Assembly (NCBI GenBank): GCA_937864115.1
Contig: CALMII010000028.1
Location: 124,001 to 188,000, forward strand
Source: an uncultured Steroidobacter sp.
GTDB taxonomy: Bacteria; Pseudomonadota; Gammaproteobacteria; Steroidobacterales; Steroidobacteraceae
Reading direction: 5' to 3'
Length of the DNA: 64,000 nucleotides
In this document: one piece after another, positions 27,872-35,246 of the stretch
Position numbering within the stretch: position 1 is the first letter of the stretch
How the letters are laid out: each line of letters opens with the position of its first letter
Notes under the pieces: generated by a model
Database searches by the model: none
The model's input: only the letters and a program-made list of their open reading frames with translations
Told to the model about the DNA's origin: nothing
Made by a program: the position numbers and the translations under genes

Positions 27872-29149
27872 TCACTTCGCCAGCAGCTTCTCCGTCGCCG
27901 CGAGCAGCACCGCCAGCACGACGCCTTCGGCCGCCTGCGAGACTTCCGCGAGATCGGGAAAGCTCGGCGCGATGCGGATCGTGCGGTCGTGCGGATCGTT
28001 GCCCAGCGGATGGGTCGCACCGGCCGGCGTGAGTTCGACGCCCGCTTCCTTCGCCAGCTTCACCACCTGCTTCGCGCAGCCGTCGAGCACGTCGAGCGTG
28101 ATGAAGTAGCCGCCCTTCGGCGTGGTCCACGAAGCTACGCCTGTGTTACCCAGATGCTCGTTGAAGATCTCCAGCACCTTGTCGAACTTCGGCGCGAGGA
28201 TTTCGCGATGACGATCCATCAGCGCCGCGATGCCGTCGGCATGCTTCAGCAGGCGCAGGTGCCGCAGCTGGTTGACCTTGTCGCCGCCGATGGTGCGCTT
28301 CTCGATGCGCTTCAGGTACCAGGCCGCGTTGTCCTTGGAACTCGCGAACACGCCGATGCCGGCGCCGGCGAACGTCACCTTGGAGGTCGAGCCGAAGATG
28401 AAGGCGCGGTTCGGATTGCCGTGACGCGCGCAAGCCTCGTCAATGTTGGCGATCTCGATGCGCTCGGCCGTGAGGTGATGCACGGCGTAGGCGTTGTCCC
28501 AGAAGATGCGGAAGTCGCGCGCCGCGGTCTGCATCTTCGCCAGGCGCTCGATGGTCTCCTTCGAATACACGGTGCCGGTCGGGTTGCTGTACTTCGGCAC
28601 GCACCAGATGCCCTTGATCTGTGCATCGCCCGCGACGAGCTTCTCGACGATGCTCATGTCGGGACCGCGGTCGGTGAGCGGCACGGCAATCATCTCGATG
28701 CCGAATTCCTGGCAGATCGAGAAGTGACGGTCGTAGCCGGGCACCGGGCACAGGAAGGCGATGCGCGGTTCCTTCGACCAGGGACGTTCGCTGTCGCACG
28801 TGCCCTTCAGCATCGAGAAGGCGACGCAGTCGTGCATGATCGACAGGCTGGCGTTCTCGCCGATGATCAGGCGGTCGGGCGTGACGCCGAACACCGCCGC
28901 CATCACGGCGCGCAGTTCGGGCAGGCCGGCCAGTTCGCCGTAGTTGCGCGTGTCGATGTTGCCGGACATGAAGTCGCCGCTGCCGGGCAATGACAGCAGC
29001 GGATTCGACAGATCGAGCTGCGCCGCCGACGGTTTGCCGCGCGTCAGGTTCAGTTTCACGCCGCGTTTGGCAAAGGCGTCGTAACGCTGGCGGATCTGGC
29101 CGTGCCAGGCGCGGAGGTCGTCGATACTCAGGGCGGGCAGCTGCGGCAT
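27872..29149 (-). CDS. PLP-dependent aminotransferase, class I/II (aspartate aminotransferase YtpIB/MocR-like group)
   Basis: A 425-residue protein starting at ATG 29149, which GAGGAC precedes; a TTG 21 bases upstream is less likely. It shows the fold-type I plan: NLTRGKPSAAQLDLS near the N-terminus, the Asn/Pro block PKYSNPTGTVYS, the PLP-ring Asp in IFWDNAYAVHH, the Schiff-base Lys in FGSTSKVTFAGAGIG, and the substrate-carboxylate Arg in RTIRIAPSFP. The spacing and the TSK-V-T-F block match the PF12897 subgroup of aspartate aminotransferases rather than AspC. The substrate is not fixed by sequence. It stands alone. Confidence 0.88.
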   Translation of the reverse strand: MPQLPALSIDDLRAWHGQIRQRYDAFAKRGVKLNLTRGKPSAAQLDLSNPLLSLPGSGDFMSGNIDTRNYGELAGLPELRAVMAAVFGVTPDRLIIGENASLSIMHDCVAFSMLKGTCDSERPWSKEPRIAFLCPVPGYDRHFSICQEFGIEMIAVPLTDRGPDMSIVEKLVAGDAQIKGIWCVPKYSNPTGTVYSKETIERLAKMQTAARDFRIFWDNAYAVHHLTAERIEIANIDEACARHGNPNRAFIFGSTSKVTFAGAGIGVFASSKDNAAWYLKRIEKRTIGGDKVNQLRHLRLLKHADGIAALMDRHREILAPKFDKVLEIFNEHLGNTGVASWTTPKGGYFITLDVLDGCAKQVVKLAKEAGVELTPAGATHPLGNDPHDRTIRIAPSFPDLAEVSQAAEGVVLAVLLAATEKLLAK

Positions 29150-29355
29150 AAGGGTCCTCGGACCAGGCAAAAAACGGGGCGCATTATCCGGGCTTGGCCG
29201 TCGCCGCGCTATCAGATCTTGGCTGGCAGCGCCGCGAATTGCCGTTTCAGGCCGACATGCCCGCGGGAAGCCGAAATCCTGAACGCAAACAGCAGCGCCC
29301 CCGGTCCTGCGCGCTCGGCATGCGATGCAGCATCCGGGTCGCCTATCATCGGCGC

Positions 29356-29757
29356 ATGCTCGTGCGTGTGCTCGCCGACGCCGTTCTGGTCATCCACCTG
29401 GCATTCGTCATCTTCGTCGTGGCCGGTGGATTCCTGGCGCTGCGCTTCCCGCGCGTTGCGTGGCTGCACGTGCCGGCGGCGTTGTGGGGCGCCTGGATCG
29501 AGTTCAGCGGCCGCATCTGTCCGCTGACGCCGCTGGAGAATTCGCTGCGCCGTCGAGGCGGCGAAGCCGGCTACGGCGGCGGCTTCATCGATCACTACAT
29601 CATGGCACTCCTCTATCCGGAGGGGCTGACGCGCGAGGTGCAGTTCGTCATCGGCGGCGGCGTGCTGCTGGTCAATGTCATCGCCTACACATTGCTGGTG
29701 CGCCGCTTGCAACGCAGGCGCGCATCGACGGTCGCCTCGCACGACGACAGCGGCTAG
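29356..29757 (+). CDS. DUF2784 membrane protein
   Basis: A 133-residue protein. Three hydrophobic segments fit inner-membrane helices: VLVIHLAFVIFVVAGGFLAL, then WLHVPAALWGAWIEF, and VIGGGVLLVNVIAYTLLV. The conserved block GRICPLTPLENSLRRRGGEAGYGGGFIDHYI is the DUF2784 signature. Function unknown. It starts at ATG 29356 and is followed 35 nt later by panE in the same direction. Confidence 0.9.
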   Translation: MLVRVLADAVLVIHLAFVIFVVAGGFLALRFPRVAWLHVPAALWGAWIEFSGRICPLTPLENSLRRRGGEAGYGGGFIDHYIMALLYPEGLTREVQFVIGGGVLLVNVIAYTLLVRRLQRRRASTVASHDDSG

Positions 29758-29792
29758 GATGCCGGCCTGCCGCAGCGAGGACGTTCGAGACC

Positions 29793-30740
29793 ATGACACC
29801 ACCCCCTTCGATTCTGATTGTCGGCGCAGGCGCGATCGGCGCGCTCTACGGTTCGGCGCTGGCGCGACAGGGCGCGGCCGTGTCGGTCGTGTGCCGTTCC
29901 GACTTCGAGCAGGTCCAGCGTCATGGCTATGCGATTCGCAGCCCGCTGCTGGGCGATCACGTCTTTCGACCGCATGCCGTGCTGCGCGAAGTGGCGCAGT
30001 GCACGACGCCGCCCGACTATCTGATCCTGACGGTGAAGGTGTTGCCGGATGTCGATCGGGTCGCGCTGATCCGTCCGGCGGTCGGCCCCGGCACGACGAT
30101 CGTGCTGATCGAGAACGGCATCGACATCGAAGACGAACTCGTCGCTGCGTTTCCCGGCAACGAACTGCTGAGCACGCTGGCATTCGTGCAGGTGAGCCGC
30201 ACCGGTCAGGGCGAGATCGTGCATCACGCGCTCGGGTCGCTGTCGATGGGCTGCTATCCCGCAGGCATCACACCCGCCGCGGAACGTCTCGCAGCCCTGC
30301 TGGGGGCGAGCAAGATCGAATGCAGGCTCACCAGCAATGTCGTCGCCGCGCGCTGGCAGAAGGCCGTGTGGAACACCGCGTTCAACCCGATTTCGGTCCT
30401 CGGCGGCGTGTTCGATACCGAAATGATGCTGCGGACGCCGGAAAATCAGCAGCTCATCCGTCTCGCCATGAACGAGGTCTGCGCCGCCGCCGCGGCGGCC
30501 GGGCACCCGATGCACCCGAAGCTGGTGGATCGCATGATCGCGGACACGCGTGCGCTGCCCGGCTACAAGACCAGCATGGCGCTGGATTACGAGAATGGCC
30601 GACCGATGGAAATCGAAGCGATCCTCGGCAACGTGGTGCGCTCCGGCCGCAAGAACAATGTCGCGATGCCGGTGCTGGAGACGGTCTACGCGCTGGCGCA
30701 GATGGTGCAGAACAAGCAGGACCCGAATCCATCGAGGTGA
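29793..30740 (+). CDS. panE: 2-dehydropantoate 2-reductase (ketopantoate reductase)
   Basis: A 315-residue protein close to E. coli PanE (303). It reduces ketopantoate to pantoate with NADPH in coenzyme A synthesis. The Rossmann motif GAGAIGALYG opens the protein. Catalytic Lys sits in RWQKAVWNTAFNPISVL, a substrate Asn and Ser follow there, and the C-terminal Glu lies in GRPMEIEAILGNVVR. Close paralogues are used for other 2-keto acids and no panB or panC is nearby, so the substrate assignment is likely but not proven. Confidence 0.88.
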   Translation: MTPPPSILIVGAGAIGALYGSALARQGAAVSVVCRSDFEQVQRHGYAIRSPLLGDHVFRPHAVLREVAQCTTPPDYLILTVKVLPDVDRVALIRPAVGPGTTIVLIENGIDIEDELVAAFPGNELLSTLAFVQVSRTGQGEIVHHALGSLSMGCYPAGITPAAERLAALLGASKIECRLTSNVVAARWQKAVWNTAFNPISVLGGVFDTEMMLRTPENQQLIRLAMNEVCAAAAAAGHPMHPKLVDRMIADTRALPGYKTSMALDYENGRPMEIEAILGNVVRSGRKNNVAMPVLETVYALAQMVQNKQDPNPSR

Positions 30741-30792
30741 CGCGCAGGACGGGAGCGATCGCTGCGCGTCACCTCACCCATCGGGACGGCGA

Positions 30793-31323
30793 TCAGCCGG
30801 CCGGCTTCACGGTGATGTTGTTGCGAACGTCCTTCACGCCGTTGATGCCGCGCGCCAGTTCGCCGGCGTGCGTCTTCTCGGCCGATGTGCCGACGAAGCC
30901 GCTCAGCTCGACCACGCCGCTGTTCACTTCGACGTTGACGTCGGAGGCGGTGCCGAGACCGGCCTTGCCGGCGATCTGGCTCTTCACCTTCGCGGCGATC
31001 ACCGTGTCGTCCACGGCTGCGCCGGTCGAGCGGTCGGGATCGCGGATCAGCAGCTTGTTCTCGACCTTCTGCACGCCCTCGACGTTCTTCGCCGTGGCTT
31101 CGGCCGCGGACTTCGCCGCAGCGGAATCGACGAAGCCGCTCAGCTGCACGACGCCATCCTTCGTTTCCACGTTGATCTGACGCGCCTTGGTGGCGTCGTT
31201 GCTGATCAGCGCGGACTTGACGCTGCCGGTGAGGCTGGCGTCGCTCTTGCCTTCGTCTGCGATCGCGCCGGCCGAAATGGCGGCGAGTCCCAGACCAAGC
31301 ATCAGGGTGGGAAATCTACGCAT
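30793..31323 (-). CDS. OsmY-like periplasmic protein with two BON domains
   Basis: A 176-residue exported protein. Signal: RRFPTLMLGLGLAAISAGAIA. The first BON domain starts SLTGSVKSALISNDATKARQINVETKDGVVQLSGFVDS, the second DDTVIAAKVKSQIAGKAGLGTASDVNVEVNSGVVELSGFV, each ending in the 'G-V-x-x-V' turn. E. coli OsmY has this architecture and length. Unlike the BON lipoprotein at 23.6 kb it has no lipobox Cys, so it is soluble in the periplasm. The start at 31323 is picked for the signal peptide. Confidence 0.92.
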   Translation of the reverse strand: MRRFPTLMLGLGLAAISAGAIADEGKSDASLTGSVKSALISNDATKARQINVETKDGVVQLSGFVDSAAAKSAAEATAKNVEGVQKVENKLLIRDPDRSTGAAVDDTVIAAKVKSQIAGKAGLGTASDVNVEVNSGVVELSGFVGTSAEKTHAGELARGINGVKDVRNNITVKPAG

Positions 31324-31490
31324 GTCGTTCACCTTGTGTGACTCGAATTGACGGCTGCGTAATGCCGCAGTCTGCAATCCGGTTCCGGCAGGAAACGACG
31401 CGCGGCCGTCGCGAATGACGGCCGCGGAATCAGTGCAATCGGAAAGGGAACTTTGGCGGCGGCTCGCCCGTAGGGGCCGGCCGCGCCGGA

Positions 31491-31793
31491 TCAGGCGGCA
31501 GGCGCTGCTTTCTTCCTGGCCTTGGGCGGCTGCTTCACGGCATGCAGTACGTTATCGGCAACGCGCGACATCCAGCCGCCCGAGTACAGCATCATCTTGA
31601 GCTGGTGCAGCAATACCTGTCCCGGGCCTTCGACCGCGAGCCGGCAATCCTCCTCGATCTTGCAGTTCTGCATTTCGAAGAGCCCGGTGCCTTCGATGAT
31701 CAGGGTCGAATCCTTGAAGTGACACTCCGTAAACGACTTGTTGTCGAGCACGATGCGCTGTCCATTGAATGCCTTGCCGCGTACTGCCTTCAT
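31491..31793 (-). CDS. Small protein with strand-turn repeats, function unknown
   Basis: A 100-residue protein starting at ATG 31793. The middle alternates short strands in a pattern such as VLDNKSFTECHFKDSTLIIEGTGLFEMQNCKIEEDCRLAVEG, which hints at a small right-handed beta-helix, with three Cys. The C-terminus is basic (KARKKAAPAA). No signal peptide or membrane segment is visible. It is not a known family to me, and its codon use resembles that of its neighbours. Confidence 0.65.
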   Translation of the reverse strand: MKAVRGKAFNGQRIVLDNKSFTECHFKDSTLIIEGTGLFEMQNCKIEEDCRLAVEGPGQVLLHQLKMMLYSGGWMSRVADNVLHAVKQPPKARKKAAPAA

Positions 31794-32143
31794 TGACGAT
31801 TTCTCGAGTTGCCGGAACGGGGGATCGCCAGCGGCGCGCATTGCGCCCGGTCGACCTTCTTTTCGTAGCCGCGATCTTAGCAAAGGCCCGGTGGATCCCG
31901 CGCCGCCAAAAAACCGGCGGCGAGGTTCTGACGTAATGCAGCATGAGCCGCGGCATCCGCCGGCCGGCGGCATGGGCTCGCAGCAACGTCGCGGCGAGTG
32001 GACGCGTGGCGAGCGGGCAAAATAAAAGGTAGGAAGACCACGATCTTCCTACCTTCAGACTGCAAGAGACTGCTCGAACTTCTTGTTGCTTCAACCCGGA
32101 GGCAGAAGCCCCTTCGACTGTCTCTGTCTCATCACCCCTGAGC
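31794..32143. other. 350-bp gene-free stretch
   Basis: No ORF with good support. It contains a hairpin CGCCGCC (31901-31907) with GGCGGCG (31916-31922), loop AAAAAACC, and a terminator for the VOC gene at its right end (listed). The left end must hold the promoter of the small protein gene at 31793. Confidence 0.5.
32020..32055 (-). terminator. Rho-independent terminator of the VOC gene
   Basis: Perfect 12-bp stem AAGGTAGGAAGA / TCTTCCTACCTT with loop CCACGA. Read on the minus strand it is followed by TTATTTT. It lies about 90 nt downstream of the VOC gene's stop. Confidence 0.8.
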
Positions 32144-33205
32144 CTACTTGCCCTTCTTCGGCCGGGCGGCTTTCTTTTTTGCGCCGGACTTTTTCCGGGA
32201 AGCCGCCTTCGCCTTGTGAACTTTTTGTGACCGGGTGCGGACTGTACCCGCTTTGCGGGCAGAACGCTTCACGGATTTTGCTTTTGCGGTGCGTTTCTTT
32301 TTCGCGGCTGCCTTCTTGCGGGGCGCCGTTGACTTCTTTGCGGCGGGCGACTTCCTCGATGCCCGCGTTGACTTGTTCGCAACGGCTTTTCCGGCCCTGG
32401 CCGGCGGGGCGTCGGCCGGCTCCTGCGAAGGGGCGGCCTTGGCCGCATCGACATCGGCCTTGATGACGTGGATCGCAAACATCGCCCCCTGGGGATCGAC
32501 GATCTGCGCGATCCAGTCGCCGCCGGGAACTTCCATCGGCCCGTTGATCAGCGTACCGCCCCCTGCCCTGGCCTTGGCCACGACATCGTCGAGATCCTTG
32601 GCCCGGACATACCCGAGCCATGTCGGCCCCGGCAGTTCAGCCGGTTTGTCGAAGGCGCCGCCGATATCGCGGCCGTTGCGCCCGAACAGGTAGTAGAAAC
32701 CCATCGGCCCCATGTCGTGTGCGGCGGTCCGTTCCCAGCCGAACAGCGCGCAGTAGAAGTGCAGCGCCTCGTTGGCATCGGTGGCCGCCAGTTCCATCCA
32801 GGAAAATTCACCACGCCGTGGCGTGCGGTCCTCGCGCAGGGGTTGCGAACTCGAATACAGCGCGAACGGGGCGCCTTGCGGATCGTTCAGCACCGCATAG
32901 CGACTGTCGTCCGAGATGACGGTCGGCGCTTCGAGCACGGTGGCGCCGAGTCTGGTCGCCTGCTCGAGGGTCGCTTCGAGATTGGGGGTGCCGATGTAGT
33001 GCAGCCACCGTGGTGCGCCGTCTTTCAGCGGTACGGTCCCGCCGATCCGTTCGCCGCCGGTCGCGAACATGGTGTAGTCGGGATGCTGTTCCCCGCGCGC
33101 CGTCTTCCAGTGAAAGACGTCGTTGTAGTACCTGTGCGCCGCCGCCGGCGCCGGCGTCACGAGTTCGTGCCATACGAAACGTCCCCGTAGCGTCTTGTCC
33201 GTCAT
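32144..33205 (-). CDS. Double VOC (glyoxalase-fold) protein with a histone H1-like basic tail
   Basis: A 353-residue protein. Two VOC domains cover residues about 1-125 (FVWHELVTPAPAAAHRYYNDVFHW, FALYSS) and 130-245 (FSWMELAATDANEALHFYCALFGWE, FAIHVI), as in VOC proteins of the CFP-30 type. The last 100 residues are almost only Lys, Ala, Arg and Ser (AAKKKRTAKAKSVKRSARKA and similar), like the Lys/Ala tails of bacterial histone H1-like proteins and HupB. The tail may bind nucleic acid (inference). The start at 33205 has GGAGGACGCG ahead; an ATG 12 bases upstream overlaps that site. Confidence 0.88.
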   Translation of the reverse strand: MTDKTLRGRFVWHELVTPAPAAAHRYYNDVFHWKTARGEQHPDYTMFATGGERIGGTVPLKDGAPRWLHYIGTPNLEATLEQATRLGATVLEAPTVISDDSRYAVLNDPQGAPFALYSSSQPLREDRTPRRGEFSWMELAATDANEALHFYCALFGWERTAAHDMGPMGFYYLFGRNGRDIGGAFDKPAELPGPTWLGYVRAKDLDDVVAKARAGGGTLINGPMEVPGGDWIAQIVDPQGAMFAIHVIKADVDAAKAAPSQEPADAPPARAGKAVANKSTRASRKSPAAKKSTAPRKKAAAKKKRTAKAKSVKRSARKAGTVRTRSQKVHKAKAASRKKSGAKKKAARPKKGK

Positions 33206-33431
33206 CGCGTCCTCCATTGCATTGAAGAATCGATCGAACTGCAGGCGTCAAAGGCGGCCGAGCATACGCCCGCCTATCCGTGAAAAGTAGGCACCTCGAC
33301 CCTGTCTCTCGTCATGGCTCCCGCGGTGGCGCGCAGCTGGCTCCTCCGGTCGATGTTGCAGCAGCAGTGCGTGCAGAGAATGCCTGTATCGGTTGCTACC
33401 CAGGCAACTCATCCTCATCCCGGAGTTCCTC

Positions 33432-33965
33432 ATGAAGAAGCGCATCGTTTGCGGCTCGGCCGCCATTGTCCTGACCGGCCTCACCGCCGCCATGTTCTCG
33501 CTCGCGGCCTCGCAGACCCGCGAAGCCGCGTCCCAGCCCGAACCCGTTCGTGCGGGATCGACCAGCCGCATCGAAACCGTCGTCGTCGAGCGGGGCCGTT
33601 ACCTGGCGCGCACGGCCGGCTGCAACGACTGTCACACGCCGGGGTACGCGGGCAACAACGGCAACGTCGATGAGAAGAGCTGGCTGGTCGGCGACTCGGT
33701 CGGCTGGCAGGGTCCGTGGGGCACGACCTATCCCGTCAATCTGCGCCTGTTCATGCAGAACCTGACGCCCGAACAGTGGCTGGTGGTGGCGCGTCAGCCG
33801 GCGCGTCCGCCGATGCCCTGGTTCGCGCTGCGCGACATGACCGACGCGGACCTGCTGGCGATCTACCACTACGTGCGTTCGCTCGGACCGGCCGGCCAGC
33901 CGGCGCCTGCATGGATTCCGCCCGGCCAGCCGAGCGCGACACCGGTCGTGAAGTTTCCGGGATGA
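33432..33965 (+). CDS. Exported c-type cytochrome
   Basis: A 177-residue protein with an N-terminal signal segment (IVCGSAAIVLTGLTAAMFSLAAS). One haem-binding motif, CNDCH, lies near residue 65 in RGRYLARTAGCNDCHTPG; a Met ligand candidate is the M in PPMPWFALRDM. The C-terminal end YHYVRSLGPAG is typical of the last helix of cytochrome c class I (often alcohol-dehydrogenase-linked). Its stop overlaps the start of the next gene by 4 nt. A Met/Pro-rich C-terminus follows. The electron partner is not visible here. Confidence 0.9.
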   Translation: MKKRIVCGSAAIVLTGLTAAMFSLAASQTREAASQPEPVRAGSTSRIETVVVERGRYLARTAGCNDCHTPGYAGNNGNVDEKSWLVGDSVGWQGPWGTTYPVNLRLFMQNLTPEQWLVVARQPARPPMPWFALRDMTDADLLAIYHYVRSLGPAGQPAPAWIPPGQPSATPVVKFPG

Positions 33966-34294
33966 GCGTCATGACCCGACTGACATTGGCAGTACTGGCC
34001 GGCTGCCTGTTGCCGCTGGCGAGCCCGGCGGCCGGCCCCGTCGGCAACGACACCGTCGTGCGCATCCAGTCCGCATCCATCGAAGGCGGCTGGCATCAGG
34101 GACGCCTGCAGCTGGATGCGCAGAAGTGCTGGATGGTGAAGCTCGACAAGCCGACGCGCGATCACTACACGATGCTGGCGCTGATCGTGGTCAATCAGCT
34201 CCAGGTGTCGAATGGCGGTGGCTGGTCGCCGGTGGGACTGAAGCCGGTGCTGCAGGCGCAGCCCGAGGTGTGCCGCGAGTACGCGAACGATTAG
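33962..34294 (+). CDS. Small exported protein coupled to the cytochrome
   Basis: A 110-residue protein beginning with a signal peptide (TRLTLAVLAGCLLPLASPAAG). Two Cys (QKCWMVKLD and PEVCREYAND) could pair. The ATG overlaps the cytochrome stop (ATGA), so both are made together. I do not recognise the family. A soluble periplasmic accessory of the cytochrome is the simplest reading. A hairpin follows the stop. Confidence 0.75.
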   Translation: MSVMTRLTLAVLAGCLLPLASPAAGPVGNDTVVRIQSASIEGGWHQGRLQLDAQKCWMVKLDKPTRDHYTMLALIVVNQLQVSNGGGWSPVGLKPVLQAQPEVCREYAND

Positions 34295-34302
34295 GACGTC
34301 AT

Positions 34303-34336
34303 GACAGGAGCGAAGAATCGCTCCTGTCGTGGTTTT
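34303..34336 (+). terminator. Hairpin terminator after the cytochrome pair
   Basis: Perfect 11-bp stem GACAGGAGCGA / TCGCTCCTGTC with a 4-base loop, followed by GTGGTTTTCC; the T-run is short. Confidence 0.6.
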
Positions 34337-34407
34337 CCTGCTGTCGCCGATAAGGTACAACGGCGATCGCGCCTGTCTGCGGCGTCGTGCTCGTCGATCG
34401 AACCGCA

Positions 34408-35148
34408 ATGAGTGACTCCTGCCGCTCGCTCCTCCGCCGCCGACAGTTCGTCGCCGCTGTCCTGAGTCTCGCCGTCTGGTTGCCGGCACCTTCCTTCGCG
34501 GCGGAAACGGCGGAGCGGTCGATCCAGTTCTGGTTCATCCGCCACGGCGAGAGCGAGATCAATGTCGATTCGATCCCGCATCCAGCACCCGACGACGGCG
34601 TCAGCTATCCCTTGACGCGCCAGGGCGTGCAGCAGGCGCTCGCGCTGGGCGAATCCCTCGCGACCGTGCCGATCACGACGATCTACGCGAGCACGCGTCT
34701 GCGGGCGATCCAGACCGCGGATGCAGTGGCCTTCCGGCACGGGCTCAGCATTGCACTCGCGCCGGCGGCGGTGGAAATCGATCTCGGCATGCCGCTCGAT
34801 GCGCCCGACAGCGGTCGTGCGTATCGCGAACTGGTGCGCAAGTGGCTCGTCGACAAGGATACGAGCGCCCGGATCGGCGAGGGCGAGAGCCTGCTGGACG
34901 CGCAACGACGCTTCCTGCCGTTCGTGCGCGAACTGATGAACCGGCATGCGAACGACACGGGCATCGTCGTCATCGTGTCGCACAGCGCGACGCTCGGCCT
35001 GCTGGTGCCGATGCTCGCGTCCAACGTTCCCGAGGATTACATCCTGACCCACGCACTGCCGAACGCGGGAATCATCAAGACCGAACTCCGTGACGACCGG
35101 CTGTTCTGCACCGAATGGGGCGGTGCGCCCGTCACGACGGGACACTGA
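34408..35148 (+). CDS. Exported histidine phosphatase (phosphoglycerate mutase-like)
   Basis: A 246-residue protein. The N-terminal RRRQFVAAVLSLAVWLPAPSFAA is a signal peptide with an RR pair and may be Tat-type, though the consensus is incomplete. The phosphatase core starts QFWFIRHGESEIN (catalytic His in RHG), has an R-x-x-Q-T (RAIQTADAV) motif, and a second catalytic His in VVIVSHSATLG. The start at ATG 34408 is chosen because the GTG 21 bases earlier lacks a ribosome site. Its substrate is unknown. It precedes cstA in the same direction. Confidence 0.87.
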   Translation: MSDSCRSLLRRRQFVAAVLSLAVWLPAPSFAAETAERSIQFWFIRHGESEINVDSIPHPAPDDGVSYPLTRQGVQQALALGESLATVPITTIYASTRLRAIQTADAVAFRHGLSIALAPAAVEIDLGMPLDAPDSGRAYRELVRKWLVDKDTSARIGEGESLLDAQRRFLPFVRELMNRHANDTGIVVIVSHSATLGLLVPMLASNVPEDYILTHALPNAGIIKTELRDDRLFCTEWGGAPVTTGH

Positions 35149-35179
35149 CCCGACCGCTGGGCACGGCGCGGAATCTCCC

Positions 35180-35185
35180 TACAAT
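35180..35185 (+). promoter_or_regulatory. Candidate -10 box for cstA
   Basis: TACAAT lies 62 bases before the cstA ATG, and the -35 region is not recognisable. It is a weak call on sequence alone. Confidence 0.3.
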
Positions 35186-35246
35186 ACGCCGCGACCGCCG
35201 TCGCTCACGGCAGGCACGCAATTGGTAGGCAATTGGGGGGAGCTGA

